A DNA stretch of 52,787 bases from CAZAMT01 sp964486145 (GCA_964486145.1 CAZAMT010000004.1:1-52787); one strand, 5' to 3'; shown: positions 8,847 to 17,595, counted from the first letter of the stretch. A program made the numbers and translations. The notes: generated by a model from the letters alone, not told the origin.

Positions 8847-10037
8847 ATGAACCAATATATAACTATCTCCGGTGTTGGTTGCGCTTTGATTGACAACATT
8901 TACAGTAACATATCATTTGAAAGTCCGGAATTTCAAAAGTATATATCCATTAAACCAGGTGATGGGGGATTATCGCCCGGAAAACTTGTTTTTACCGAGG
9001 AATTTGAAGAATTTTCCGGTACATCCTTTCAGCATGCTTTATCAGAAATTACTAAAAACAAAAAAGTAGATGTTCAAAACATTGGAGGCCCTTGTTTGGT
9101 AGCATTGATCAATGCCGCGCAAATGAGTTTCGACAAAAATGTTCAGGTGCGTTTTTTTGGTGCCAGGGGGGATGACCAAAACGGTAATAAACTGGATCAT
9201 ATGCTTCAGGGTATGCCGTTAGACTTAACTGCTTATCGCGTAACAGAGCAAACAACTCCGTTTACCGATGTTTTTTCTGACCCTGAATTCAATCATGGTG
9301 AGGGGGAACGAATATTTGTGAATAACATCGGAGCTGCCTGGGATGTTAAGCCGGATGATCTAAATGCGACTTTCTTTAAAGCCGACATTCACGTTTATGG
9401 CGGTACAGCCCTGGTTCCCAACATACACGACAATCTTGACCACCTGCTCGAAAAAAGTAAGGATTCAGGGGCACTGACCATCGTAAATACCGTGTATGAT
9501 TTTAGGAATGAGAAGAAAAACCCCAACGGAAGATGGCCCCTGGGACGTTCAGACAACGCATATTTATTTATTGACTGTTTAATTGCAGACCATGAAGAAG
9601 CTTTGCGGTTAAGTGGTAAATCATCTCAAAGCGAAGCAATCCAATTCTTTTTGTCATTGGGCGTAAAAAGTTGTATCATTACCAACGGTGCCAATCCTTT
9701 AAGCATTGCGGCAAAAGCATCACCGTTTAAATTATTGAAACCAACCAACATACCCGTTTCCGAACTGGTAAAAAAGGAATTGACAAAAGGAGTCAGCTCC
9801 GGAGATACTACAGGTTGTGGTGATAACTTTGTCGGAGGTGTGATTGCTTCCCTGACCAGCCAGAAAATGGAAAATAAAATGCTGGATATATTGGATGCGG
9901 CCGCGTGGGGAATTGCCTCAGGTGGATTTACCTGTTTTTATATGGGAGGAACGTATAAAGAAGCTACATTGGGTGAAAAAAAACAAAAAATCGTACCCAT
10001 CATTCAAGCCTACAAGGAACAAATTAATAATTTATAA
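8847..10037 (+). CDS. PfkB-family carbohydrate kinase
   Basis: Ribokinase-fold sugar kinase of 396 residues. The C-terminal catalytic/anion-hole motif reads GDTTGCGDNFVGG (about 323-335), and the N-terminal substrate lid region with NIGGPCLVALINAA and FFGARGDDQNG matches the family. It is longer than typical fructokinases (about 300) because of extra segments around 30-70 and 145-170. The gene is tightly packed between the lyxose isomerase and mtlD, so the substrate is probably the ketose made by the isomerase (D-fructose or D-xylulose). That link is inference; the PfkB family is clear. Confidence 0.85.
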   Translation: MNQYITISGVGCALIDNIYSNISFESPEFQKYISIKPGDGGLSPGKLVFTEEFEEFSGTSFQHALSEITKNKKVDVQNIGGPCLVALINAAQMSFDKNVQVRFFGARGDDQNGNKLDHMLQGMPLDLTAYRVTEQTTPFTDVFSDPEFNHGEGERIFVNNIGAAWDVKPDDLNATFFKADIHVYGGTALVPNIHDNLDHLLEKSKDSGALTIVNTVYDFRNEKKNPNGRWPLGRSDNAYLFIDCLIADHEEALRLSGKSSQSEAIQFFLSLGVKSCIITNGANPLSIAAKASPFKLLKPTNIPVSELVKKELTKGVSSGDTTGCGDNFVGGVIASLTSQKMENKMLDILDAAAWGIASGGFTCFYMGGTYKEATLGEKKQKIVPIIQAYKEQINNL

Positions 10038-10067
10038 AATAAAGTTTTTAACACCGATTTCACGCAG

Positions 10068-11225
10068 ATGAAGAAACTCCTCTTATTCGGTGCCGGAAAA
10101 ATCGGCCGGTCGTTTATCGGGCAGTTGTTTAGCCGATCAGGCTATGAAGTTGTATTTGTGGATATTGATCAAAAAATCATCAACCGGTTAAATGAGTGCA
10201 AAGAGTATAAGGTTGTCATCAAAGAGGAAGAAGATGCTTACCTGCATGTAAACAACGTAAGAGGAATTCATTTCTCCAATGAATCACAAATTATTGATGA
10301 AATATACGAATCGTCAACGATGGCGGTTTCTGTTGGTAAAAACGGAATAAATGCTGTTATACCTTTGATTGCCAAAGGCTTATTAAAAAGAGAGAATGCC
10401 AGAAAAGGTGCAATCGATTTGATAATTGCAGAAAACATGCGAAATGCAGATGTGTTTATTTACAATGAATTGGAAAAGATTCTGCCTCGTGGATTTCCAT
10501 TAAACCAGCAACTGGGACTGGTTGAAACAAGTATTGGTAAAATGGTTCCCATAATGCCAACAGAAGTAACCAATGCGGATCCGCTACTCGTGTACGCGGA
10601 GGCATACAATACATTAATTCTGGATAAAAATGGATTTTTAAATGAAATCCCTGATGTGGCAGGCCTGTCGCCAAAAGAAAACATGAAAGCCTGGGTTGAC
10701 CGTAAGTTGTTTATTCACAATTTCGGACATGCTGCAACAGCATACCTCGGGTATTCTTATAACCCGTCATTTATTTATACATGGCAAGCCCTGCAGGAGC
10801 CAGAGATACACGACAAGGTATTTGAAGCAATGAAGCAATCAGCAACTGCACTTCATAATCTGTATCCCGATGAATTTACTGTGCGTGAATTGGATATGCA
10901 CATGCAAAACCTACTGGATAGATTTCAGAACAAAAACCTGGGAGATACCATTTACAGGGTCGGTTGTGATCTTTACCGGAAACTTGGCCCGGATGACCGG
11001 GTGATAACTCCGCTTCGCACCGCGCTTAATTTTGGATTACCATTTAAGCGGATAGCTGAGGTTTTATTCAAAGGATTGGATTTCGAAGCCACAAATCCAT
11101 CCGGCGATAGTTTACCGTCTGATCTTCGCTTTTTTAAAGAAAAGCAAAAAGGGTCGGATTACGTTTTGCAGAAAATTTGTAAATTGTCAAACCGTGAAAT
11201 TGAAACCATGAAAAATGCAGGTTGA
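10068..11225 (+). CDS. mtlD: Mannitol-1-phosphate 5-dehydrogenase
   Basis: NAD-dependent polyol-phosphate dehydrogenase that interconverts mannitol-1-phosphate and fructose-6-phosphate. The 385 residues include the N-terminal Rossmann loop FGAGKIGRSFIG, the conserved segments AENMRNAD and GLVETSIGKMVP, and the catalytic K-x4-N-x2-H pattern in DRKLFIHNFGHA. Length is right for the family. It closes the operon begun by the isomerase and kinase, with which it can be drawn as mannose to fructose to fructose-6-phosphate to mannitol-1-phosphate or the reverse. The stop codon lies inside the left arm of the terminator. No mannitol PTS component is nearby, so the source or fate of mannitol-1-phosphate is open. 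Confidence 0.88.
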   Translation: MKKLLLFGAGKIGRSFIGQLFSRSGYEVVFVDIDQKIINRLNECKEYKVVIKEEEDAYLHVNNVRGIHFSNESQIIDEIYESSTMAVSVGKNGINAVIPLIAKGLLKRENARKGAIDLIIAENMRNADVFIYNELEKILPRGFPLNQQLGLVETSIGKMVPIMPTEVTNADPLLVYAEAYNTLILDKNGFLNEIPDVAGLSPKENMKAWVDRKLFIHNFGHAATAYLGYSYNPSFIYTWQALQEPEIHDKVFEAMKQSATALHNLYPDEFTVRELDMHMQNLLDRFQNKNLGDTIYRVGCDLYRKLGPDDRVITPLRTALNFGLPFKRIAEVLFKGLDFEATNPSGDSLPSDLRFFKEKQKGSDYVLQKICKLSNREIETMKNAG

Positions 11226-11250
11226 TCTTCTTCAACCTGCATGATTTTTT
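11215..11250 (+). terminator. Terminator overlapping the mtlD stop codon
   Basis: A perfect 11-bp inverted repeat, ATGCAGGTTGA (11215-11225) and its complement (11232-11242), with a 6-base loop and a following T-run (11244-11250). The TGA stop of mtlD is part of the left arm. Confidence 0.8.
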
Positions 11251-11266
11251 GAAGACTTCGTTCCGG

Positions 11267-11821
11267 CTAATCCACCTTAATATGACCCCAGTTTTCACCG
11301 GAACGGATCCGATTCAATTGAGTATGGGTAATTCCAAATTCTTTTGCAATTTTATATAGCGGATTGTTACTCCTTTTCAGTTTTTTCTTCAACCGGATAA
11401 CATCCGTTTCTGTAAGCTTCGAATTTGTTATTCTACGTTTCCTGGTATAGTTGTAATTCGGATTTAATTTATGATGAGCGAACATGGTGTCTTTTGTTAC
11501 CCACCTGAGATTATTCCATTTATTGTTCAATTTATTGTAATCCAAATGTATCACATAATTCTGCATTTCGCTGTCCCTGTCAATAAACGCTTCGGCAACC
11601 AACCGGTGTATCAGTTTTGTTGTTGATTTGTCAATTTTAAAACAATAGGCCTTATAGCCTCTTACCATCGATGCTTTAAGAATTTTCCAATCGTTCAGCT
11701 TTTTGTTGAAGTTGCGCAGCCTGCCATAATTTGAAATCTCAAATTTTTTATCTGTATCTAATTCTTCAACATATTGGACAGGCCTCCAAATTTCATCCTT
11801 GGGTACTTTATTTTCAATCAT
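11267..11821 (-). CDS. Free-standing HNH endonuclease with NUMOD4-like N-terminus
   Basis: The 184-residue protein has a NUMOD4-like start (about 11-35, EIWRPVQYVEEL ... FEISNYGRLRNF), a central HNH-type segment (about 68-102, IHRLVAEAF then HLDYNKLNNKWNNLRWVT) and a C-terminal helix-turn-helix module (about 135-180, LTETDVIRLKKK ... IAKEFGITHTQLNRI). This arrangement is typical of phage and mobile HNH homing endonucleases. It stands alone on the minus strand between two plus-strand sugar operons, with 16 bases to the mtlD terminator and an AT-rich 240-base stretch on its other side. No host intron or prophage was seen, so it is either a solitary homing gene or a remnant. Its cutting activity is inferred only. 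Confidence 0.85.
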   Translation of the reverse strand: MIENKVPKDEIWRPVQYVEELDTDKKFEISNYGRLRNFNKKLNDWKILKASMVRGYKAYCFKIDKSTTKLIHRLVAEAFIDRDSEMQNYVIHLDYNKLNNKWNNLRWVTKDTMFAHHKLNPNYNYTRKRRITNSKLTETDVIRLKKKLKRSNNPLYKIAKEFGITHTQLNRIRSGENWGHIKVD

Positions 11822-12060
11822 AGTCAGAGCATTTAATTCTTAACAAATTTAGAAAAAAAATCTTTATCTGATTTTTCATTTTGCTAAATTATGATGAACA
11901 ACAAAAAAAACATTTTAAACGTTAGATTTTATTCGTTTAGAATAACCTCCATTTGTAAATATATGATTTTCATCAGCAAAAACAATTATTTATTCCATTT
12001 TATACCACTATAGATGCACAATTAACAGAATAATCTCTTATAGAATCATAATTTATGTTA

Positions 12061-12068
12061 TAACTTTG
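12061..12068 (+). promoter_or_regulatory. -7 box upstream of the SIS isomerase operon
   Basis: TAACTTTG matches the Bacteroidota -7 consensus TAnnTTTG. No TTG was found at the ideal upstream distance. It covers a TTG codon in frame with the isomerase gene, which argues that the real start is the ATG at 12087, leaving a leader of about a dozen bases. Confidence 0.5.
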
Positions 12069-12086
12069 TTGAATAACCTGATTTGT

Positions 12087-12716
12087 ATGGAGAATGAAAT
12101 TTACAAAATATTAAAGCAGGAGGCTGAAGCCATATTAAACATTCCTGTCAATCAATCGTATTCAGATGCTATTGATTTAATATACCACCATGTTCATGTA
12201 AAACATGGTAAATTAATAACCAGTGGCATGGGAAAGGCAGGACAGGTAGCAAACAATATCGCCACAACATTTAGTTCGACAGGCACGCCATCATTTTTTT
12301 TACATCCCAGTGAAGCACAGCATGGTGATTTGGGTATTTTGCAACCGGATGATGTTCTTCTTCTTATTTCTAATTCAGGTAAAACAAGGGAAATTGTAGA
12401 ACTTGTTAATTTATCGAAAGGACTGGTAGCCGATATCAAAATTATCGTTATTTCAGGAAATACCAACGCGCCTTTAAGCAAGGTTGCAAATGTGGTTATT
12501 TCTACAGGAAACCCGGCTGAAGTATGTCCTCTTGGCCTGTCACCCACAACATCTACTACTGTAATGACAGTGATAGGTGATACCCTGGTTGTATTGATGA
12601 TGAAGAAAATACAGTTTACAACTACCGATTACGCAAAAAGACACCACGGAGGTTATCTTGGAGAAAAGTCACGGAATTTTGTTAAGTTAAATAATATTGA
12701 CAAACTAGTAAAATAA
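12087..12716 (+). CDS. SIS-domain sugar-phosphate isomerase (KpsF/GutQ type, no CBS domains)
   Basis: A single SIS domain related to arabinose-5-phosphate isomerases (ribulose-5-phosphate to arabinose-5-phosphate). Visible hallmarks are SGMGKAGQVANNIA, FLHPSEAQHGDLG, LISNSGKTREI and the late PTTSTTVMTVIGD and FAKRHHGG-like AKRHHGGYLG. At about 209 residues it lacks the two C-terminal CBS domains of KdsD (about 328 residues), so it is a short form. I chose ATG 12087 over an in-frame TTG at 12066 that lies inside the -7 box. The next genes, a cysteine hydrolase (27 bases) and a PfkB kinase (5 bases), form an operon with it, which fits sugar-phosphate metabolism rather than lipopolysaccharide Kdo synthesis. 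The exact substrate is unknown. Confidence 0.85.
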   Translation: MENEIYKILKQEAEAILNIPVNQSYSDAIDLIYHHVHVKHGKLITSGMGKAGQVANNIATTFSSTGTPSFFLHPSEAQHGDLGILQPDDVLLLISNSGKTREIVELVNLSKGLVADIKIIVISGNTNAPLSKVANVVISTGNPAEVCPLGLSPTTSTTVMTVIGDTLVVLMMKKIQFTTTDYAKRHHGGYLGEKSRNFVKLNNIDKLVK

Positions 12717-12743
12717 AATCATTCATTTAGAAAATCGTTGTTT

Positions 12744-13286
12744 ATGAAAATAGTAGTAGAAGATACCATGGCCGTGGTCATTGACTTACAGGAAAAGTTA
12801 TTTCCGAAGATGTACGACAAAGAATCGCTTTTAAACAACTGTTCAACGCTAATTCAAGGTCTTAAAACCATGTATATTCCAACACTTGTTACCCAACAAT
12901 ACACAAAAGGATTGGGGGATACCATGGATGATATTAAATTATCCCTCGGAGATTTTGAATATACCGAAAAAATGGCTTTCAGTTGTTGTGGTGAACATGA
13001 TTTTCTTACAAAGATAAAAACCCAGCGTAAGGAAAATGTCATTCTATTAGGAATAGAAACACATGTTTGTGTGATGCAAACGGCACTTGACTTAATCGAT
13101 CTGGGTTTCATCCCTATCATTATTGAGGATTGTACGTCTTCCAGAAAATCAAATGATAAACATGTTGCTATTGAAAGGTTGAAACAGGAAGGCGCCATGA
13201 TATCAACATATGAATCAATTCTTTTTGAGTTGTGCCAGACAGCAACAGCCACTGAATTTAAAACCATTTCAAATTTAGTAAAATAA
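12744..13286 (+). CDS. Isochorismatase-family cysteine hydrolase
   Basis: An about 180-residue cysteine hydrolase. The catalytic triad of the family can be placed as D14 (VVIDLQEK), K76 (YTEKMAFS) and C109 (GIETHVCVMQT), followed by the non-proline cis-peptide region. The family includes nicotinamidases, isochorismatases and many uncharacterised amidases. I chose ATG 12744 over an upstream in-frame TTG. It lies between the SIS isomerase and a PfkB kinase in one operon; a role there is not obvious and I do not assign a substrate. Confidence 0.85.
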   Translation: MKIVVEDTMAVVIDLQEKLFPKMYDKESLLNNCSTLIQGLKTMYIPTLVTQQYTKGLGDTMDDIKLSLGDFEYTEKMAFSCCGEHDFLTKIKTQRKENVILLGIETHVCVMQTALDLIDLGFIPIIIEDCTSSRKSNDKHVAIERLKQEGAMISTYESILFELCQTATATEFKTISNLVK

Positions 13287-13291
13287 TACAG

Positions 13292-14221
13292 GTGAGAAAT
13301 ATTTATACCATAGGTGAAACTGTTCTTGATATTCTTTTCCGAAACCATGAACCCTTCACTGCAAAAGCTGGCGGTGCCTGTCTGAATACAGCCGTAACGC
13401 TTGGCAGATTAGGTCATAATGTTCAATTTCTTTCGGAGTACGGACTTGATGAAGTTGGTAATTATATTGAACATTTTCTTAATGATAACAATGTACTCAC
13501 GGATTATGTATACCGTTACATTGACGGCAAGTCAGCCCTCGCCCTGGCCTTTTTGAACGAAAACAATGATGCCAGTTATGATTTTTACAAAATATACCCG
13601 GATAACCGGTTGAACATTAAATTTCCGAAAATTAAACAGGATGACATTGTACTGTTCGGCTCATTTTATGCCATAACTGTTGAAGTTCGCAGAAAACTAC
13701 TTGAATTTATTAAGGAAGCAAAGAAAAACAAAGCCATTGTTATTTATGATCCAAATTTCCGCAAACCACATCTTCACGATTTAAAATGGTTAAAACCGAT
13801 GATTGAAGAGAACATCGGATTGGCCAGGATTATCAGGGGCTCGAATGAAGATTTCACTCTTATTTTCGGAACAGGTAATTCGAAAGAAACTTATGATATT
13901 CTGCATGAGAAAACACCTGTCTTATTATACACGGCAAACATAAAAGGTGTATTTCTTCATACTCCAAAGCTTGCAAAACAATTTCCGGTTAAAAAAATCA
14001 ATCCGATAAGCACCATTGGAGCAGGTGACAATTTTAATGCAGGTATCATTTATTCACTTATGGAGTACAATATAAAATACAAGGATTTGTCGTATTTGAA
14101 AGTAGAAGAATGGGAAAGAATTGTTAAAAATGGAGTGGAATTTGCATCCCAGGTTTGCATGAGTTACGATAATTACATTTCTCCAGAGTTTGTAGAAACC
14201 TTCAAGAGTAACAAAATTTAA
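13292..14221 (+). CDS. PfkB-family carbohydrate kinase
   Basis: Ribokinase/fructokinase-like protein of 309 residues, starting with GTG five bases after the preceding stop. It has the N-terminal GGACLNTAVTLGRLG substrate segment, IYDPNFRKPH in the central sheet, and the catalytic GAGDNFNAG near the C-terminus. The substrate could be fructose or another ketose; the adjacent SIS isomerase would act on a phosphorylated pentose or hexose. Its TAA stop overlaps the stop of the convergent transporter gene on the palindrome TTAA. Confidence 0.85.
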   Translation: MRNIYTIGETVLDILFRNHEPFTAKAGGACLNTAVTLGRLGHNVQFLSEYGLDEVGNYIEHFLNDNNVLTDYVYRYIDGKSALALAFLNENNDASYDFYKIYPDNRLNIKFPKIKQDDIVLFGSFYAITVEVRRKLLEFIKEAKKNKAIVIYDPNFRKPHLHDLKWLKPMIEENIGLARIIRGSNEDFTLIFGTGNSKETYDILHEKTPVLLYTANIKGVFLHTPKLAKQFPVKKINPISTIGAGDNFNAGIIYSLMEYNIKYKDLSYLKVEEWERIVKNGVEFASQVCMSYDNYISPEFVETFKSNKI

Positions 14222-15117
14222 CTACCGCTCATTATTAATATTATTCCTGCCAGAATACCAATCAGTAATAATGCTTTTCGGGTAATGTTCTGTTCTTTGA
14301 ATACATATGCCCCGATAAAAAAAGAATATATTACTGAACTTCGCCGGATGGTACTGATAATTGAAATGAGTGAATCGTCCAGTTGCAAAGCATAAAAATA
14401 AAGAAAATCGGCAATGGTTAAGGTTATACCAATAAATGGAATGGCCCAGGTCCATACAAGAGGTTGCAATTTTCTTTTCGGGTACCAAATGAAATAAACG
14501 GAAGGAAGCATGAATACCACCAGATAAACCGAGAACCACGCCTGTACAGCCAGTCGATCATAACGCATCAACAACCATTTATCAAATAAACTACTTGCTG
14601 AACCAATCAGAGTTGCCAGTACAATAAAAAGAATCCATTTGTTTTTTTGGAAAACGATGCCTTCTTTCTTTCCAGCAAGTGAAAATGCATAAAAAAATAC
14701 AAATGTGACCATCAATCCCAGCCATTGTACCGGATTTAGTTGTTCATGAAAAAGTATAATAGCGCCAATCAGCACCCATACAGGAGCTGTTGATCTCACG
14801 GGTGTGACTATTGTAATGGGCAGGTGCTTTAAAGCGTAGTATGCCAAAATCCATGAACTCCCAACGATTATTGATTTTAAAAAGAATAAACCATGCACTT
14901 TCAGTGGATAAGCAGGTACATAAAAAAAGTCAGTTGCGGCAATCGCTCCTGATGCTGACCCAACAATGAAAGGTAAAAAGATCAGAGCACCCGTAAGCGT
15001 GGCTATCAACAAAACAGGCATCACCGGATTTTTCCTTAACGACCACTTTTTAAAAATATCGTAAATTCCAAGACAAAAAGCAGATAATAAAGCAAGTATC
15101 AGCCAAAGCATATTCAA
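14218..15117 (-). CDS. EamA/DMT-superfamily transporter
   Basis: An about 300-residue integral membrane protein with roughly ten hydrophobic segments in two homologous halves, as expected for the drug/metabolite transporter superfamily. The second half opens with KNKWILFIVLATLIGSAS. The conserved proline-containing segment PVRSTAPVWVLIG ends the first half. It is last in a minus-strand set after a zinc dehydrogenase and a broken outer-membrane gene, and may move a sugar, polyol or amino acid across the inner membrane. Direction and substrate cannot be read from the sequence. Its stop overlaps the convergent kinase stop by four bases. Confidence 0.85.
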   Translation of the reverse strand: MNMLWLILALLSAFCLGIYDIFKKWSLRKNPVMPVLLIATLTGALIFLPFIVGSASGAIAATDFFYVPAYPLKVHGLFFLKSIIVGSSWILAYYALKHLPITIVTPVRSTAPVWVLIGAIILFHEQLNPVQWLGLMVTFVFFYAFSLAGKKEGIVFQKNKWILFIVLATLIGSASSLFDKWLLMRYDRLAVQAWFSVYLVVFMLPSVYFIWYPKRKLQPLVWTWAIPFIGITLTIADFLYFYALQLDDSLISIISTIRRSSVIYSFFIGAYVFKEQNITRKALLLIGILAGIILIMSGS

Positions 15118-15188
15118 ATTATATAAATAATGTACAAAAACGCGATCACAATGATTTTATCTGGAATTTTTAAATAATTTAATCAACA

Positions 15189-15639
15189 TCATGGTGTCCG
15201 GTATTCAACACTTAACTGAATTACATTGCTAACATGGTATGAGATATAATCCATTCTTTTGTAAGCAGCAGCAACACGCAGATTATCAAAAAGCTGGTAT
15301 TGCAGTCCGGATAATATCAGGCGATTATCATCAAGGAGCAGTTCAATTTCCTCCACAACGAAGCCATCATACCAGATTTGATCAAAACGAAAAAACAAAC
15401 CCAAATTATCGGTAATATGAAAGTTTGAATAACTCGAGAGCCCATGTGCTGAAATATCCAAAAATTCAAAATCAATTTTAAACGTATTGTTATTGTAAGT
15501 AATATGTGTCCAGGTTTGTTTCGTCCAATGGAAAATCTTCCGGATTTTCCTGGGAATATCCCATCAAGGGAAAGCAAAGCAAATATAAAAAACTGATGCA
15601 GGTGAGGCGCTGATACAGCAGTTTAAATTGTGTTTGCAT
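15189..15639 (-). pseudogene. Remnant of an outer-membrane beta-barrel protein
   Basis: Reading from 15639 down, an ATG begins a clear signal peptide (ISFLYLLCFPLMGYSQ) followed by an acidic segment that stops at 15490. In a second frame the same DNA continues as HWTKQTWTHITYNNN and then alternating barrel strands (FEFLDISAHGL, LGLFFRFDQIWYDG, VIQLSVEYRTP) down to 15189. A signal peptide joined directly to a C-terminal barrel end in another frame shows loss of the middle of the gene and a frameshift near 15500-15550. The start overlaps the 3' end of the zinc dehydrogenase by 17 bases, so the intact ancestor was probably translationally coupled to it. The family cannot be named from what remains. 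Confidence 0.7.
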
Positions 15640-16885
15640 TCTCCAACAAATATTCTTCAGCTTCAACACTCCATAAACCATTATTTCTTTTCGTTATTTC
15701 ATCCAGGGTATTAAAAATTTCATTGGTTTTTCCTTTCGCTTTAAATTCGTCAAGACCAGTAAGCGGTAATTGAATATTTGTATATATTAGTTTCTTTCCA
15801 CCCGGAATGTTGGGTAGATTTTTCGTAGTGTCAATCACTGCATCCAATCCTCCAATATGGGTAATCATGGTTGCCGGATTTATTTTTCCACGGGACATTA
15901 GATCCAGAGATTCTATCATGTCATCAGTATTACCCCCACTGGTACCAACCATGTGTGTTGATTCATAATGAACATTGTAGAAATTGAAATTCGCACTAAA
16001 ATTAGGATCCGTTGGTCCTGCAAAAAAGTTTAAGCAACCGTCTCTTGCCAACAGACGGTCTGCCTGTTCAACCACCTGTTTAACAGGTGCAAACACAAAA
16101 ACATCGTCAAAACCGTTTTTCCCTGTGAGTGAACGCAAATAGTCTTCGCAATTTTCACAGGTTTTTGTATTTACATATTCCAGTTGAATTCCCTGCTTTT
16201 TGGCTTCGCTTTTTGAAAACAGGTCGGCAGCCCTTTTTAGTCTTTCATCATCAATGTCGGTAACCACCAGCAATGAGGGACGCCTGTCACAATGCATAGC
16301 ATAATCAATTGCTCCCAACCCCATGGGCCCGACCCCGGCAAGTATAGCCATTGCTCCACCTTCCTTAATTCCCATTTCATGCACATAACTGCCTGGCGTT
16401 GTATGATAGCTGGCATGAAAGGCACCCACAATACAAGACATTGGCTCGGAAAGCGATGCCGGAAAAAATCCCTTTCCGGAATAGGATAACAAGCAATTCA
16501 TTTCCATCACCTCATTCGGGATAATAATATACGTGGCGTCCCCTCCTACATAGTGGTATGAATATCCGGGGGCATCCAGACTACCTTTATAATTCAACGC
16601 AGGTTGAATAGAAAACTTATCCCCTTCGATGTATTTTTCTTTCCATTTGCTTCCTACTTTAACTATATTTCCGCTAAACTCATGTCCGATCATTGTGGGA
16701 TTTACATGGATATCATCCGGTATACGTTTATGATCAGCTCCCTGTTTGGTTGCTTTATATGAAGACATGCAAATACTGTCAGATACAACATGCGCGAGGA
16801 TTTCATCATCTTTTAATTCAGGAAGTTCAAATTCTTCCAGTCTTAAATCGTCTTTCCCGTAAATTCTTACTGCTTTTGTTTTCAC
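15623..16885 (-). CDS. Zinc-binding alcohol dehydrogenase family protein (L-sorbose-1-phosphate reductase-like)
   Basis: Medium-chain dehydrogenase of 420 residues. The catalytic zinc ligands appear as C39 (DSICMSS) and H68-E69 (MIGHEFSG), and the Rossmann loop is AGVGPMGLGA. The structural-zinc cysteine quartet of classic alcohol dehydrogenases is absent. Length and the N-terminal SSYKATKQGADHKR segment resemble the SorE/YggP group, which reduces sugar phosphates such as L-sorbose-1-phosphate; this subgroup call is from memory and moderate. It heads a minus-strand set with the outer-membrane remnant and the EamA transporter, and fits the polyol/ketose theme of the region. Confidence 0.75.
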   Translation of the reverse strand: MKTKAVRIYGKDDLRLEEFELPELKDDEILAHVVSDSICMSSYKATKQGADHKRIPDDIHVNPTMIGHEFSGNIVKVGSKWKEKYIEGDKFSIQPALNYKGSLDAPGYSYHYVGGDATYIIIPNEVMEMNCLLSYSGKGFFPASLSEPMSCIVGAFHASYHTTPGSYVHEMGIKEGGAMAILAGVGPMGLGAIDYAMHCDRRPSLLVVTDIDDERLKRAADLFSKSEAKKQGIQLEYVNTKTCENCEDYLRSLTGKNGFDDVFVFAPVKQVVEQADRLLARDGCLNFFAGPTDPNFSANFNFYNVHYESTHMVGTSGGNTDDMIESLDLMSRGKINPATMITHIGGLDAVIDTTKNLPNIPGGKKLIYTNIQLPLTGLDEFKAKGKTNEIFNTLDEITKRNNGLWSVEAEEYLLENANTI

Positions 16886-17004
16886 TATTTTTTGGCTTTA
16901 ATAAAACTTTATAACTCAATTTATATATAAATTCACATTTAATGGCTTACATTGATATTTTTAAAAACCGTAAAAATATAAATTTTTCGGCACAAGCAAT
17001 TTAA

Positions 17005-17012
17005 TATCTTTG
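17005..17012 (+). promoter_or_regulatory. -7 box upstream of the helical-repeat protein
   Basis: TATCTTTG matches TAnnTTTG and lies 28 bases before the ATG at 17041. No convincing TTG -33 element was seen. Confidence 0.5.
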
Positions 17013-17040
17013 CCTAAGTAAACCTGAAGAAAATAATTCA

Positions 17041-17565
17041 ATGGATTTTGAATCGCAACTTGCTGTTGAAATTTCAAAGCGTAATACGGATTTCATTACA
17101 TCAACAATCAATGGTTGCGAAGATAAATTCAGGAAGGTCTGGAATATCATGTTTACCGGAGAACCTCCTACACCACACAGGGCCTCGTGGGTTGTATCCA
17201 CTTGTTTTGATCGTTGGCCATACCTGGTTCACCCCTATCTTTCAGATATGATAGAATATATTCCTTACGCACCTCATACCGGTATCAAACGTTCATTGTT
17301 AAAGATACTGGCTCAGTCAAATATACCTGAACTAAAAATGGGTGAATTACTGAATATCTGTTTTGAATACATGGAAAATGATATGCCGGTGGCAGTAAAA
17401 GTTCATGCCATGCAGATCATTTATAACATTTCAGAAAAGGAACCGGACATAAAACCTGAATTAATCACTGTAATTGAAGATCAATTACCAAGAAATTCAA
17501 CCGGTTTTCAAAACAGAGGCTCTAAACTATTAAAAAAACTATATGAGGAAACAGGATTGAGATAA
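17041..17565 (+). CDS. Uncharacterised HEAT/ARM-like helical protein
   Basis: I do not recognise a named family. The 174-residue protein is predicted to be all-helical, cytoplasmic and without a signal peptide or membrane segment. Segments such as HPYLSDMIEYIPY, HTGIKRSLLKILAQ and VAVKVHAMQIIYNISEKEP look like consecutive HEAT/ARM-type helix pairs (about 65-155), which usually mediate protein contacts. It has its own -7 box and is convergent with hydA, sharing one bidirectional terminator. No functional link to the hydrogenase can be shown. Confidence 0.65.
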   Translation: MDFESQLAVEISKRNTDFITSTINGCEDKFRKVWNIMFTGEPPTPHRASWVVSTCFDRWPYLVHPYLSDMIEYIPYAPHTGIKRSLLKILAQSNIPELKMGELLNICFEYMENDMPVAVKVHAMQIIYNISEKEPDIKPELITVIEDQLPRNSTGFQNRGSKLLKKLYEETGLR

Positions 17566-17595
17566 GCGAACCTTTCCCGGGAAATTCTGATAAAA

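Noticed and set aside
12066..12086. TTG start for the SIS isomerase
   Set aside because: The TTG is inside the TAACTTTG promoter box, so it would not be transcribed from that promoter; ATG 12087 fits.
15317..15577. An 86-codon frame inside the outer-membrane remnant
   Set aside because: It is the third frame of the same DNA; the signal peptide and barrel strands are in the other two frames.
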